Source of the DNA: Kaistella chaponensis
GTDB lineage: Bacteria > Bacteroidota > Bacteroidia > Flavobacteriales > Weeksellaceae
DNA: 64,000 nt
Assembly (NCBI RefSeq): GCF_900156725.1
Contig: NZ_FTOI01000002.1
Coordinates: 124,001 to 188,000 of the forward strand
Direction of reading: 5' to 3'
Within the stretch, counting starts at the first letter, position 1, and the number at the start of each line of letters is the position of its first letter. This document shows, one piece after another, positions 7,623 to 17,258 of this stretch. The position numbers and the translations under genes were made by a program. Below the pieces are notes generated by a model that was not told the DNA's origin, searched no databases, and worked only from the letters and a program-made list of their open reading frames with translations.

Positions 7623-8729
7623 TTGAAATACTACATCATCGCAGGAGAAGCTTCCGGGGATTTGCACGCTTCTAATTTAATGAAATCCATTTTGAAAAAA
7701 GATTCAACCGCCGAATTTAGATTCTGGGGAGGAGATTTAATGACAGAAGTTGCGGGATTTCCGCCGGTGAAACATTATCGCGATTTGGCTTTCATGGGAT
7801 TCCTGGAAGTGGCAAAAAATCTGACTACGATTCTAAAAAATATCAAATTTTGTAAAGAAGATATTCAAAAAAACAAACCCGATGTTTTAATTTTAGTTGA
7901 TTATCCTGGATTTAATTTAAGGATTGCTGAGTTCGCGAAAAGCTTAGGAATTAAGGTTATTTACTACATTTCCCCACAACTTTGGGCCTGGAAAGAAGGG
8001 CGTGTTGAAAAAATCAGAAAATTCGTAGATGAAATGTTGGTGATTCTTCCTTTTGAAAAAGATTTTTATAAGAAGCATGAAGTTGACGCTCATTTTGTAG
8101 GTCATCCTTTATTAGATGCTATTTCTGATTTAAAGGAAATTGATATTGATCAATTTAAGGCTGAAAATAATTTAAATCAGAAAGAAATCATCGCACTTTT
8201 ACCGGGTTCTCGGGAACAGGAAGTCACGAAAATGCTCGAATTAATGCTTTCTGTGCGACCAAATTTTCAAGAATATCAGTTTGTAATTGCAGGAGCGCCG
8301 AGTTTACCAAAAGAATTTTATCAAAAATTCGTCGATGAAAATGTGCATTTCGTTTCAAATAAAACCTACGATTTATTGAGATGCTCAAAAGCAGCTTTGG
8401 TCACCTCTGGAACGGCAACTTTGGAAACTGCATTGCTCAATATTCCGGAAGTAGTTTGTTACCGAAGCAGCCGGATCTCCTATGAAATCGGGAAAAGAGT
8501 AGTGAAAAACATTAAATATATCTCGTTGGTTAATTTAATAATGGATCAGGAAATTGTGACCGAACTCATTCAAAGTGATCTTAATACTAAGAATTTAGTG
8601 AAAGAATTAGAACTCATTTTAAAAGGAAATTCCCGAGAAAAAATGTTGCATAATTTTGAACTGCTCCGCGAAAAACTTGGCGGAAAAGGAGCAAGTGATC
8701 TTGCTGCAGAAATTATTATAAATGGGTGA
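7623..8729 (+). CDS. lpxB: Lipid-A-disaccharide synthase
   Basis: A GT19 glycosyltransferase of 368 residues that joins UDP-2,3-diacylglucosamine and lipid X to make the lipid A disaccharide at the inner face of the inner membrane. Typical blocks are IIAGEASGDLHASNLM at the N-terminus, YYISPQLWAWKEGRV, LPGSREQEVTKML and SGTATLETALL. Family size is normal. The start is TTG: the next upstream in-frame codons include a stop at 7611-7613, and IIAGEASGD must lie near the N-terminus. comEC follows after 52 bases and may be cotranscribed. Confidence 0.95.
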   Translation: MKYYIIAGEASGDLHASNLMKSILKKDSTAEFRFWGGDLMTEVAGFPPVKHYRDLAFMGFLEVAKNLTTILKNIKFCKEDIQKNKPDVLILVDYPGFNLRIAEFAKSLGIKVIYYISPQLWAWKEGRVEKIRKFVDEMLVILPFEKDFYKKHEVDAHFVGHPLLDAISDLKEIDIDQFKAENNLNQKEIIALLPGSREQEVTKMLELMLSVRPNFQEYQFVIAGAPSLPKEFYQKFVDENVHFVSNKTYDLLRCSKAALVTSGTATLETALLNIPEVVCYRSSRISYEIGKRVVKNIKYISLVNLIMDQEIVTELIQSDLNTKNLVKELELILKGNSREKMLHNFELLREKLGGKGASDLAAEIIING

Positions 8730-8781
8730 TTTCACGGGTAATTTTATCAGCAAAAGTTGATAATTTTACACGAAAATACCA

Positions 8782-10551
8782 TTGCAAAAACAGCCATTAC
8801 TTATCCTTTGTATTTGTTTTATTCTTGGGATTTTCTTTCAGGATTATGCGAGTTTGAAAAGTAGCGAAATTTATTTATTCTTAATAATCAGTCTATTTTC
8901 ACTGGGTTTATTTTTGGGCAAAAACTTCCTGTTTTATCGACTAAGACCTGTTTCTCTCTGTTTATTGTTTTTCTCGTTCGGAATTTTTTTGCACCTTCTC
9001 AATTCTGAAAAACCAAAACTTCCAGAATTGAAGACGAAGGAGAATGTTATTTTTAAAATCACCAAAAAACTCAATTCTAATCAAAAAAGCCGAAGATACG
9101 AAATCGAAGCGTGGAAAGGAAATAATGCGTTCAAAAGTGTTTTGTCTTTACCAAAATCTGAAAAGGAGTTTGATTTCTTGCATTATTATAAAGCCGAAGT
9201 TTACATCAACAAAATTGAAAAACCTTACAGCGATTTCCAATTTGATTACGCAAAATATTTGGCGCGAAAAGATATTTTTTTTCAAATTTATTTGCCGAAT
9301 TCTTACCAATCCAGTAAACGGGAAGATCTTTCCATTGCCGAGAAAATTCGTCAAAAACGTTTAGAAACTTTAGTTAAAATTGATGCTTCTGATTTAAGCA
9401 AACCCAGTCGAGAATTTACGAAAGGTATTATTCTCGCAGACCGAACAGAGATGGATAAAGAAATCGTGCGGGATTTCAGCAAATCCGGATTGGTTCATAT
9501 TTTAGCGATTTCCGGTTCTCACATGGCAATTATTTTTTGGCTTATTTTACTCATTTTGAATCCGATTTTTCCGGCTCGATTGATCAATTATAAAATTGTG
9601 ATTTCGCTCTTGTTAATTTGGAGTTTCGCTATTTTTATCGATTACGGAAGTTCTGTTGTTCGAAGTTGCGTGATGATTTCTGCGTATTACCTATTTATTT
9701 TGTTGCAAAGAAAAACAGATGTGCTTCATTCGATGGCTCTCGCTGCGTTTGCGATTTTAATCTTCGATACCAATCAAGTTTTTGATGTGGGATTTCAGTT
9801 GAGTTTTCTCGCGGTTTTTGGAATTTGTTGGTTGAATCAACCTCTTTTGAAATACCTCCCGAAACCGAATAATAACTTTCAGAATTTTTTAGTGAATGTC
9901 ATTTCCATTAGTATTTCGGCGCAATTGGCAACGCTTCCATTGGTGATTTATTATTTTCATCAATATTCGTTTATTTCGATCATTGCAAATTTGGTGGTGA
10001 TTCCATTTTCGGAAATTCTCATCATTTTTGCTTTGTTGATGACCGTTTTAAATGCGTTTTCGCTTCAGTTTTCATTTTTAAATTTGATTTATGATTTTTG
10101 TGTCTCGTCTACATTAAAAGTCATTCATTTTTTTGCGACTTTAGAATTTGCCTTTTACAAAACAATTCCGTTTACACTTTTAGAGGCAGTCGTGGTTTTT
10201 ATCATCATTTATTTTTTAAGATTTTTAATTGTAAAATTCAATGGTAAAAATATGCTTCGAGTCGCCTACTTTCTTTTATTATTTATCGTATTGCGAGTAG
10301 TTTTAAATTTTAAAGCAAAGGAAATTGATGAGGTTTTAATTCATCAATATTTTAAGGAAAAGGTAATTTCTGTTAAAAATCAGGATAAAGTTCAGTTTAT
10401 CATGCATGAAAATTTGAATCGGGATAAAATAGAACAATATGTGATCGAACCCTATTTAACTTCCCGAAGAACTAAGAATTTTGAAGTGATACAAATTGCG
10501 AAATCAATTGACCAGATCAAAATTGATGGAGTAAAGTATGATTTAAAGTAG
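8782..10551 (+). CDS. comEC: ComEC/Rec2 family competence protein, without beta-lactamase domain
   Basis: A polytopic inner-membrane protein of 589 residues that forms the channel for single-stranded DNA uptake in competent bacteria. Two membrane segments open the protein, then a soluble DUF4131-like part (about 90-200). The Competence core follows (GIILADRTEMDKEIVRDFSK, LVHILAISGSHMAIIFW, YGSSVVRSCVMISAYYLF in part) with about eight more membrane helices. ComEC of Firmicutes and Proteobacteria usually ends in a metallo-beta-lactamase domain. Here only about 80 residues of other sequence follow the membrane part, as in many Bacteroidetes. The start is TTG, with an upstream in-frame stop at 8761-8763 and no ATG before the core. 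Confidence 0.9.
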   Translation: MQKQPLLILCICFILGIFFQDYASLKSSEIYLFLIISLFSLGLFLGKNFLFYRLRPVSLCLLFFSFGIFLHLLNSEKPKLPELKTKENVIFKITKKLNSNQKSRRYEIEAWKGNNAFKSVLSLPKSEKEFDFLHYYKAEVYINKIEKPYSDFQFDYAKYLARKDIFFQIYLPNSYQSSKREDLSIAEKIRQKRLETLVKIDASDLSKPSREFTKGIILADRTEMDKEIVRDFSKSGLVHILAISGSHMAIIFWLILLILNPIFPARLINYKIVISLLLIWSFAIFIDYGSSVVRSCVMISAYYLFILLQRKTDVLHSMALAAFAILIFDTNQVFDVGFQLSFLAVFGICWLNQPLLKYLPKPNNNFQNFLVNVISISISAQLATLPLVIYYFHQYSFISIIANLVVIPFSEILIIFALLMTVLNAFSLQFSFLNLIYDFCVSSTLKVIHFFATLEFAFYKTIPFTLLEAVVVFIIIYFLRFLIVKFNGKNMLRVAYFLLLFIVLRVVLNFKAKEIDEVLIHQYFKEKVISVKNQDKVQFIMHENLNRDKIEQYVIEPYLTSRRTKNFEVIQIAKSIDQIKIDGVKYDLK

Positions 10552-10684
10552 ATTTTCACAGTCAATACTTTTTGTGATTTAGAATGTCTTTTAAAGCGGT
10601 TTAAGGAAGAAGTTTTGTTATTTAGAAGTATTACAAACTAAAAAATTGTGACTTTTCTCACCTTAAAGTAGCTTAACATTTTTT

Positions 10685-10692
10685 TAACTTTG
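10685..10692 (+). promoter_or_regulatory. -7 element of sdhCAB operon
   Basis: TAACTTTG fits TAnnTTTG, 25 bases before the sdhC ATG. No exact -33 TTTG lies at the right distance. Confidence 0.45.
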
Positions 10693-10717
10693 TGAAAATT
10701 CAAATCAAATATTAATT

Positions 10718-11386
10718 ATGGCAGGATTTACAAGTTCTACTATCGGTAGAAAGTACGCAATGGCATTGTCTGCAATGTTTTTGCTCCTATTCCTTATCAT
10801 GCACCTTTCGGTGAACTTACTCTCAGTTTTAGGAAAAGATGGACCGTTTAATGCGGCTTCAGAATTTATGGGTTATAATCCACTGATTCAATTTTTCATG
10901 CAACCCATTTTAGGTTTCGCTGTTATTTTTCACTTTGTAATGGGATTTGTGCTGGAACTTAAAAATAGAAGTGCAAGACCAGTAAAATACGGAATGAACA
11001 ACGGCGCTGCGAATTCTTCATGGATGTCGCGTAACATGATCATTTCTGGATTAGTTGTTTTAGCTTTTCTAGGATTACACATGTATGATTTCTGGTGGCA
11101 CGAAATGAACTTTAAATATATTGAAGGAAATACACCGGATCAGTTCAGGTTTTGGCCAGAACTTCATGAGAAGTTTGCAAATTTGTGGAGAGTAGTGATT
11201 TATGTGGTTGCTTTTGTTTTACTAGGACTGCATTTAGCACACGGTTTTCAATCATCGTTCCAGTCGATCGGTGCAAGACATCCTAAATATACGCCAGTAA
11301 TTAAAGCAATCGGAAATTGGTATTCGATTCTTATTCCTGCAGGTTTTATTTTCATTGCACTTTATCATTTCTTAACTCAGCAATAG
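10718..11386 (+). CDS. sdhC: Succinate dehydrogenase/fumarate reductase cytochrome b subunit
   Basis: A 222-residue five-helix membrane anchor of the cytochrome b558 type, a single-subunit anchor that carries both hemes and the menaquinone site. Histidines suitable as heme ligands fall inside helices (IMHLSVNLL, VIFHFVMGF, FLGLHMYDFWWHE, LLGLHLAHGFQSSFQS). It is first in the sdhCAB order typical of Bacteroidetes. In vivo the complex may run as succinate:menaquinone reductase or as fumarate reductase; the sequence alone does not decide this. Confidence 0.95.
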   Translation: MAGFTSSTIGRKYAMALSAMFLLLFLIMHLSVNLLSVLGKDGPFNAASEFMGYNPLIQFFMQPILGFAVIFHFVMGFVLELKNRSARPVKYGMNNGAANSSWMSRNMIISGLVVLAFLGLHMYDFWWHEMNFKYIEGNTPDQFRFWPELHEKFANLWRVVIYVVAFVLLGLHLAHGFQSSFQSIGARHPKYTPVIKAIGNWYSILIPAGFIFIALYHFLTQQ

Positions 11387-11433
11387 AGATTAAAAATTAG
11401 GCATTAGATTTTAAGCTAAAGTTTGAAATACAA

Positions 11434-11468
11434 GTGTCTAAAATTTAAAATCTATAATTTAAAATTTT
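11434..11468. repeat. Heptamer tandem repeat, 5 units
   Basis: GTGTCTA, AAATTTA, AAATCTA, TAATTTA, AAATTTT end 4 bases before the sdhA ATG. A less regular 7-base series (AAATTAG, GCATTAG, ATTTTAA) precedes it from about 11391. Confidence 0.75.
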
Positions 11469-11472
11469 TAAA

Positions 11473-13485
11473 ATGAGCAAATTAGATTCAAAAATTCCGG
11501 CTGGTCCTTTAGCGGACAAATGGACCAATCATAAAAATCATATGAACCTTGTGTCACCCAACAATCGAGATAAAATCGATGTTATTGTGGTGGGAACAGG
11601 TTTAGCAGGAGGTTCTGCCGCTGCTACTTTGGCTGAGCAAGGCTACAATGTAAAAGCATTTTGTTATCAGGATTCACCAAGAAGAGCGCATTCAATTGCT
11701 GCTCAAGGTGGAATTAACGCTGCCAAAAATTATCAAGGAGACGGTGACTCAACTTACCGTTTGTTTTATGATACCATCAAAGGTGGTGATTACCGTTCAA
11801 GAGAAGCTAATGTTTACAGACTTGCAGAAGTTTCCGCGAATATTATCGATCAGTGTGTTTCGCAAGGTGTTCCTTTTGGTAGAGATTACGGCGGACAATT
11901 AGATAACCGGTCATTCGGTGGAGTTCAAGTAAAAAGAACCTTTTACGCAAAAGGTCAAACCGGACAACAACTTTTGTTAGGTGCTTATTCTGCAATGAGC
12001 CGTCAAATTGGAAAAGGACGAATCAAAATGTATAACCGTCACGAAATGCTTGATTTAGTTCTAGTAGACGGAAAAGCAAGAGGAATTATTGCAAGAAATT
12101 TAGTGACAGGAGAGATTGAAAGACATTCTGCACACGCAGTAGTGATCGCTTCTGGTGGTTACGGAAATGTGTATTTCCTTTCTACCAATGCAATGGGATC
12201 CAATGTTTCTGCTGCTTGGAAAATTCATAAAAAAGGTGCGTATTTTGCAAATCCTTGCTACGTTCAGATTCACCCAACCTGTATTCCTGTTCATGGAACA
12301 CAACAGTCGAAACTGACTTTGATGTCAGAATCTTTGAGGAATTCTGGGAGAATTTGGGTTCCTAAAAATATTGAAGATGCAGTAGCAATTAGAGAAGGCA
12401 AATTGAAAGCCGAAAACATTGCCCCAGAAAACCGCGATTATTATCTAGAAAGAAGATACCCAGCTTTTGGAAATCTTGTTCCTCGTGATGTCGCTTCCAG
12501 AGCTGCAAAAGAAAGATGTGATGCTGGTTACGGAATCGAAAACAATGATACTAAAGAAGGCGTATATTTAGATTTCTCTACCGAAATTCAAAAGAAAGGA
12601 AAAGAAGCAGCCATCGAAAAAAATATTCACAATCCAACCGAGCAACAAATCTATGATTTAGGAAAAGCTTGGATTGAAGAAAAATATGGAAACCTTTTCG
12701 TGATGTATGAAAAAATCACAGGCGAAAATCCGTATGTAACTCCAATGAAAATTTATCCTGCAGTGCATTACACCATGGGTGGAGTTTGGGTGGATTATAA
12801 TTTACAATCAACCATTCCAGGATGTTTTGTGATTGGGGAAGCCAATTTCTCTGACCACGGTGCAAATAGATTAGGAGCTTCCGCTTTGATGCAAGGTTTA
12901 GCAGATGGTTATTTTGTACTTCCTTACACCATTGCAGATTACCTTTCCGCGGATATTAGAACTGGTGCAATTCCAACAAATACTGCTGAATTTGATCAAG
13001 CAGAACAGGAAGTTAATGACAAAGTGAATTTCTTTATGACCAATAAAGGATCGCACTCAGTAGATTATTTCCATAAAAAATTAGGACACATCATGTGGAA
13101 TAAAGTAGGGATGGGAAGAACTCCAGAAGGTTTAAGAGAAGCAATTCAGGAAATTGATGAGGTTAAAAAAGATTTCTGGCAGAATGTAAAAGTTCTCGGG
13201 GAGGCAAACAGCATGAATCCTGAGTTAGAGAAAGCTTTTAGAGTTGCTGATTTCATTGAATTAGGACAATTAATGGCAATGGATGCTCTGAATAGAGAAG
13301 AGTCTTGCGGTGGTCATTTCCGTTGGGATCACGCTACACCAGAAGGTGAAGCAGAAAGAGACGATGAGCTTTACAAATTCGTTTCAACCTGGGAATATCA
13401 AGGAAACGACATTAAGCAAGAAGTTTTACATAAGGAAGATTTGATTTATGAAAACATCGAAGTTAAAACAAGAAGTTATAAATAA
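11473..13485 (+). CDS. sdhA: Succinate dehydrogenase/fumarate reductase flavoprotein subunit
   Basis: A 670-residue catalytic subunit. The FAD dinucleotide fold [19 protein letters not shown] is near residue 38. The covalent-FAD segment [20 protein letters not shown] follows. Substrate-site blocks are [11 protein letters not shown] and [13 protein letters not shown], with the FAD-binding motif [21 protein letters not shown] later. It oxidises succinate to fumarate (or the reverse) and passes electrons to SdhB. It lies 86 bases after sdhC, a gap filled with heptamer repeats, and 23 bases before sdhB. Confidence 0.97.
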   Translation: MSKLDSKIPAGPLADKWTNHKNHMNLVSPNNRDKIDVIVVGTGLAGGSAAATLAEQGYNVKAFCYQDSPRRAHSIAAQGGINAAKNYQGDGDSTYRLFYDTIKGGDYRSREANVYRLAEVSANIIDQCVSQGVPFGRDYGGQLDNRSFGGVQVKRTFYAKGQTGQQLLLGAYSAMSRQIGKGRIKMYNRHEMLDLVLVDGKARGIIARNLVTGEIERHSAHAVVIASGGYGNVYFLSTNAMGSNVSAAWKIHKKGAYFANPCYVQIHPTCIPVHGTQQSKLTLMSESLRNSGRIWVPKNIEDAVAIREGKLKAENIAPENRDYYLERRYPAFGNLVPRDVASRAAKERCDAGYGIENNDTKEGVYLDFSTEIQKKGKEAAIEKNIHNPTEQQIYDLGKAWIEEKYGNLFVMYEKITGENPYVTPMKIYPAVHYTMGGVWVDYNLQSTIPGCFVIGEANFSDHGANRLGASALMQGLADGYFVLPYTIADYLSADIRTGAIPTNTAEFDQAEQEVNDKVNFFMTNKGSHSVDYFHKKLGHIMWNKVGMGRTPEGLREAIQEIDEVKKDFWQNVKVLGEANSMNPELEKAFRVADFIELGQLMAMDALNREESCGGHFRWDHATPEGEAERDDELYKFVSTWEYQGNDIKQEVLHKEDLIYENIEVKTRSYK

Positions 13486-13508
13486 TCTCCATTAAAGTAA
13501 ATAAGAAA

Positions 13509-14276
13509 ATGAGTACACAAAAAGGATTAAACCTGACTCTGAAAATTTGGAGACAGAAAAATAATAAAACAAAAGGCCAGTTCGAAACCTACAAAATATC
13601 CGACGTTTCTACCGCTTCTTCATTTCTCGAAATGCTAGATATGCTCAACGAAAATCTGATCAACGAAGGGAAAGAAGCAATCGCTTTTGATCACGACTGC
13701 CGCGAAGGAATCTGTGGAATGTGTTCGTTGTATATCAACGGAAGACCTCATGGTCCCGATACAGGAATCACCACTTGCCAATTGCACATGAGAATGTTCA
13801 AAGACGGCGAAACCATTCATATCGAACCTTGGAGAAGTGCTGCTTTTCCGGTGATCAAAGATTTGGTGGTTGATCGTAGTGCTTTTGACCGTGTAATGGC
13901 TGCAGGTGGATTTATTTCCGTTAATACCTCTGGAAATACGTTGGATGCAAATTCAATCTTAGTTCCTAAAGAAGATGCTGATAAAGCAATGGATGCAGCA
14001 GCTTGTATCGGTTGTGGAGCATGTGTTGCAACCTGTAAAAATGGTTCTGCCATGTTATTTGTTGGTGCAAAAGTTTCGCAATATGCGCTCCTTCCACAAG
14101 GTAGAGTAGAAGCGAAGAGAAGAGTTCTGAATATGGTAAAAGCAATGGATGAAGAAGGTTTCGGAAATTGTTCCAATACCGGAGCTTGTGAAGTTGAATG
14201 TCCGAAAGGAATTTCTTTGGAAGTGATCGCAAGAATGAACAGAGAATTCACGGTTGCCAATCTCGAGAAAGAATAA
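13509..14276 (+). CDS. sdhB: Succinate dehydrogenase/fumarate reductase iron-sulfur subunit
   Basis: A 255-residue electron-transfer subunit. The plant-type ferredoxin domain has the 2Fe-2S cysteines ([18 protein letters not shown] and, later, TTCQLH). The C-terminal domain has [17 protein letters not shown] and a second cluster set ([16 protein letters not shown]) for the 4Fe-4S and 3Fe-4S centres. It is the last gene of sdhCAB and is followed by a clear terminator. Confidence 0.97.
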   Translation: MSTQKGLNLTLKIWRQKNNKTKGQFETYKISDVSTASSFLEMLDMLNENLINEGKEAIAFDHDCREGICGMCSLYINGRPHGPDTGITTCQLHMRMFKDGETIHIEPWRSAAFPVIKDLVVDRSAFDRVMAAGGFISVNTSGNTLDANSILVPKEDADKAMDAAACIGCGACVATCKNGSAMLFVGAKVSQYALLPQGRVEAKRRVLNMVKAMDEEGFGNCSNTGACEVECPKGISLEVIARMNREFTVANLEKE

Positions 14277-14298
14277 AAAATAATATTTATGATCATTG

Positions 14299-14331
14299 AA
14301 TCGCCTTTTTAATCAAAGGGCGATTTTTTTT
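14299..14331 (+). terminator. Terminator of sdhCAB
   Basis: AATCGCC (14299-14305) pairs with GGCGATT (14319-14325), followed directly by a run of T. Confidence 0.85.
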
Positions 14332-14389
14332 GTGCTATAATTGTGCTATTTCACCAAACTAAAATTTAAATATTATTATTCTAATATTA

Positions 14390-14421
14390 TTTGTTAGATT
14401 AGTCTAACATTTGTAAGTTTG
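14390..14421 (+). promoter_or_regulatory. Full promoter of TonB receptor gene with internal dyad
   Basis: TTTG (14390-14393), 20 bases, TAAGTTTG (14414-14421): a full match to the Bacteroidetes consensus. Between the two boxes lies the inverted repeat GTTAGA-TTAG-TCTAAC (14393-14408), well placed for a repressor. The operator role is inference. Confidence 0.65.
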
Positions 14422-14442
14422 TTGAAAATAAATGATTACGAT

Positions 14443-16587
14443 TTGAAAAGAAATAGCGCTAATTCCATTACATCGATTTTTACACTTCTTTTTGCATTCA
14501 ATATTTCTGCGCAAAAGAAATTGGATTCAATTCGAAATGATTCCACCCAAATCCGAAATGCCTCCCTCTCCGTTAAAATGAAGGATATCGAACAAATTGT
14601 AATCACAGGAACCAGAACGCCAAAAAGAAAAACAAATTCCGCCGTAATTGTAAATCTCATTAATAGTAAAACCTTGGATCAAGTTGTCGCAACAACGCTT
14701 TCCGAAGGTTTAAAATATCAACCTGGACTTCGGGTAGAGACAGATTGCCAAACTTGTAATTATACGCAGTTAAGAATTAATGGTCTTCAAGGTGGATATT
14801 CTCAAATATTAATCAACAGGCGACCAATTTTCAGCCCTTTGATGGGATTATACGGAATGGAACAAATTCCTACCAACATGATCGATCGCATCGAAGTTGT
14901 TCGTGGTGGAGTTTCTGCGCTGTATGGTTCGAGTGCAATTGGCGGAACCGTAAATGTGATTACCAAAATTCCAGATGGAAATACTTTTAATTTCACCAAC
15001 AAGCTTCAAAGCATTAAAGGAAAAACAACGGATCATCTCCTTACTGGAAACGCCTCGTTCGTCAATGAAGATCGAAATTTGGGAATCAGTTTGTTTGTAA
15101 ACAACAGAAATCGTGGGTTATACGATGCGAATAGCGATAATTTCTCGGAACTACCTCAATTAAAAGACCATACTTTTGGAACGAATTTTTTCTTCAAACC
15201 TGCCAAAAATCAAAAGCTTGAATTAAGTTTCAGCAGCATTAATGAATACCGATACGGCGGTGAAATGGTCGAAAAACCAGCCTATCTCGCAAAACAGTCA
15301 GAAGAAAGAACCCACCATATTTTGATGGGAAGTGCAGATTACTCGATCGCTTTAAATGACAATAAAAATTCAGTAAGCTTTTTCTACGGCGGACAAAAAA
15401 CTGACCGAAAACATTACACCGGAATTCATCCAGATGATCCAGCGGAATTGACTGCTTTTTTCGCAAATCCACCTTACGGAATTTCCAAGGTAATCACTCA
15501 TCAAGGTGGAGTTCAGATCAATCATCATTTCGAAAAATTTCTCGTTGGAAGTTCAGTTTTAACCGCAGGTGCAGAATATATTCATGATAAAGTCTTTGAT
15601 GAAATTTCAAGATATCGCTACGAAATCGATCAAACTACCAAAAACTTTGGAATTTACCTTCAAAATGATTGGGACATTACACCAACTTTAAATTTTCTCG
15701 CTGGTTTTCGGTTCGATAAACACAATTTATTAGCTCGTGCGGTTTTCAGTCCACGATTATCTTTGCTCTACAAAGGAGTCGAGAACACCCAGTTTCGCGT
15801 TGGTTGGGGAACAGGATTTCGTGCGCCACAAGCTTTCGATACCGATTTGCATATCGCATTTGCAGGTGGTGGAGTTTCCAGAATAGTGTTGTCGCCAGAT
15901 TTGAATGAAGAAAGATCCACCAGTTTTACAAGTTCAGTAAATTATGATAAAGCCACGCCGCATTTTATTGCTGGATTTACGGTCGAAGCGTTTTATACAA
16001 GATTGAAAGACGCTTTTTTCCAGTTTCCACTTGGTAAAGATGAATTCGGAGCTATTTTCGAAAAGCGAAACGGCGATGAAGCTACTGTAAAAGGAATTAC
16101 GATCGAAGCGCGTGCAAATTTTGATTATTTGGTCCAGCTTGAAGGTGGTTTTACTTTTCAAAAAAGCCAATTCAAAACGCCGGTTTCCACAATTGACGGA
16201 TTAGAACCAAAAAGAGAATTTCTCCGCACTCCAAATCATTATGGATATGCTACAATTACTTATAATCCTACAAAAAATTGGAACCTGAGTTTGAATGGTG
16301 TTTTTACAGGTACGATGACTCTTGCGCACGCTGCAGGAACCGAAACTGGACAAAATATAGATGAATATTTTCAGACAAAATCTTTCACGGATGTTGGTTT
16401 CCGCGCAGGACATGTCTTCGGTTTTCCGAAAATTAAATCTGGAATTGAAATATTTGGAGGAATAAAAAATATTTTCGATTCCTATCAAAAGACTTTTGAC
16501 CTTGGCAAAAACCGCGACAGCAACTTTATTTACGGTCCCAATTTGCCACGAACTTTGTTTGTAGGAATTCGTTTAAAATCACTTTAA
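14443..16587 (+). CDS. TonB-dependent outer-membrane receptor
   Basis: A 714-residue ligand-gated outer-membrane barrel. TTG at 14443 is the best start: it gives a clean signal peptide (MKRNSANSITSIFTLLFAF then NISAQ), while earlier starts overlap the -7 box. After a short TonB-box-like DIEQIVITGTR comes the plug domain (residues about 60-165; LIDRIEVVRGG-type segment MIDRIEVVRGGVSALYGSSA). The barrel ends LPRTLFVGIRLKSL. There is no N-terminal CarboxypepD-reg domain. The plug contains an unusual CQTC motif (C102, C105) just before NYTQLRINGLQGG. It is followed after 13 bases by a periplasmic thioredoxin. The substrate is unknown; the Cys pair and partner make a metal or redox-linked cargo plausible, as inference. 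Confidence 0.9.
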   Translation: MKRNSANSITSIFTLLFAFNISAQKKLDSIRNDSTQIRNASLSVKMKDIEQIVITGTRTPKRKTNSAVIVNLINSKTLDQVVATTLSEGLKYQPGLRVETDCQTCNYTQLRINGLQGGYSQILINRRPIFSPLMGLYGMEQIPTNMIDRIEVVRGGVSALYGSSAIGGTVNVITKIPDGNTFNFTNKLQSIKGKTTDHLLTGNASFVNEDRNLGISLFVNNRNRGLYDANSDNFSELPQLKDHTFGTNFFFKPAKNQKLELSFSSINEYRYGGEMVEKPAYLAKQSEERTHHILMGSADYSIALNDNKNSVSFFYGGQKTDRKHYTGIHPDDPAELTAFFANPPYGISKVITHQGGVQINHHFEKFLVGSSVLTAGAEYIHDKVFDEISRYRYEIDQTTKNFGIYLQNDWDITPTLNFLAGFRFDKHNLLARAVFSPRLSLLYKGVENTQFRVGWGTGFRAPQAFDTDLHIAFAGGGVSRIVLSPDLNEERSTSFTSSVNYDKATPHFIAGFTVEAFYTRLKDAFFQFPLGKDEFGAIFEKRNGDEATVKGITIEARANFDYLVQLEGGFTFQKSQFKTPVSTIDGLEPKREFLRTPNHYGYATITYNPTKNWNLSLNGVFTGTMTLAHAAGTETGQNIDEYFQTKSFTDVGFRAGHVFGFPKIKSGIEIFGGIKNIFDSYQKTFDLGKNRDSNFIYGPNLPRTLFVGIRLKSL

Positions 16588-16600
16588 ATATATTTTTGGT

Positions 16601-17083
16601 TTGAAAGGTTCAACTTTTATCATTCTGTTTTTTTTCCTTTTCGGCGGCAATTCTGTGCATGCACAAAAATCTGCTGAGACAATTCAATGGCTTAGTTTTG
16701 AACAACTGAACGATTCTTTGTGGGTAAAACCGAAGAAAGTTTTCGTCAATTTTTATGCAGATTGGTGTTTGTATTGCAAAGAAATGGACAGAACTACTTT
16801 CCAGGATTCAGCCGTAATAAAAACGTTAAACGAAAATTATTACCCTGTGAAAATGAACGTGGAGAGTAAGGAAACCATCTTTTTTGGAAACCAGATTTTT
16901 TCTAACAAAAGAATAAAGAAAGTTAATTCTGTTCACGAGATCGCGTTACTTTTAGCCGGAAGAAAAAATAAACCATTTTCCCTTCCCGCTTTTGTTTTGT
17001 TTGATGAAAATTTTCAGGCACAATCAAGATATTTTCAGTTTTTAGATGAGGTTTCGTTATTGAAAATACTGCAGAAAGAGTAG
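16601..17083 (+). CDS. Periplasmic thioredoxin-family protein
   Basis: A 160-residue protein with a signal peptide (cleavage after SVHA, residue 21) and a thioredoxin fold. The redox motif is FYADWCLYCKEM (C56, C59), with the cis-proline segment FSLPAFVLFD further on. It resembles thioredoxin_7/DsbD-gamma-like proteins that reduce disulfides in the periplasm. The start is TTG at 16601. It sits 13 bases after the TonB receptor gene and is surely cotranscribed, which suggests it acts on the receptor or its ligand. Confidence 0.85.
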   Translation: MKGSTFIILFFFLFGGNSVHAQKSAETIQWLSFEQLNDSLWVKPKKVFVNFYADWCLYCKEMDRTTFQDSAVIKTLNENYYPVKMNVESKETIFFGNQIFSNKRIKKVNSVHEIALLLAGRKNKPFSLPAFVLFDENFQAQSRYFQFLDEVSLLKILQKE

Positions 17084-17230
17084 GGTTGAAGTCGAAAACC
17101 TTGTTTTTAGAAATATTTGGGCGCAAAATCAAATCATTACCTAGAACGGAACTGGATGAAAGATTGTGAAATTCACAAATCTTAACGTTTTTTTGTGAAC
17201 GGATAGTGAATGCATTCAAAATAAAACACC

Positions 17231-17238
17231 TATTTTTG
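17231..17238 (+). promoter_or_regulatory. -7 element of thioredoxin-like lipoprotein gene
   Basis: TATTTTTG fits TAnnTTTG, 20 bases before the ATG at 17259. No TTTG is found at the -33 distance. Confidence 0.45.
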
Positions 17239-17258
17239 CGGAAATTTAAATTTAAAAG

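Noticed and set aside
13817-14296. Open frames antisense to sdhB
   Set aside because: They are shadows of a strongly conserved gene and show no signal, start context or family match.
16588-17258. Horizontal transfer of the TonB receptor-thioredoxin pair
   Set aside because: Base composition and codon use look like the neighbours, and no mobile-element remnants flank it.
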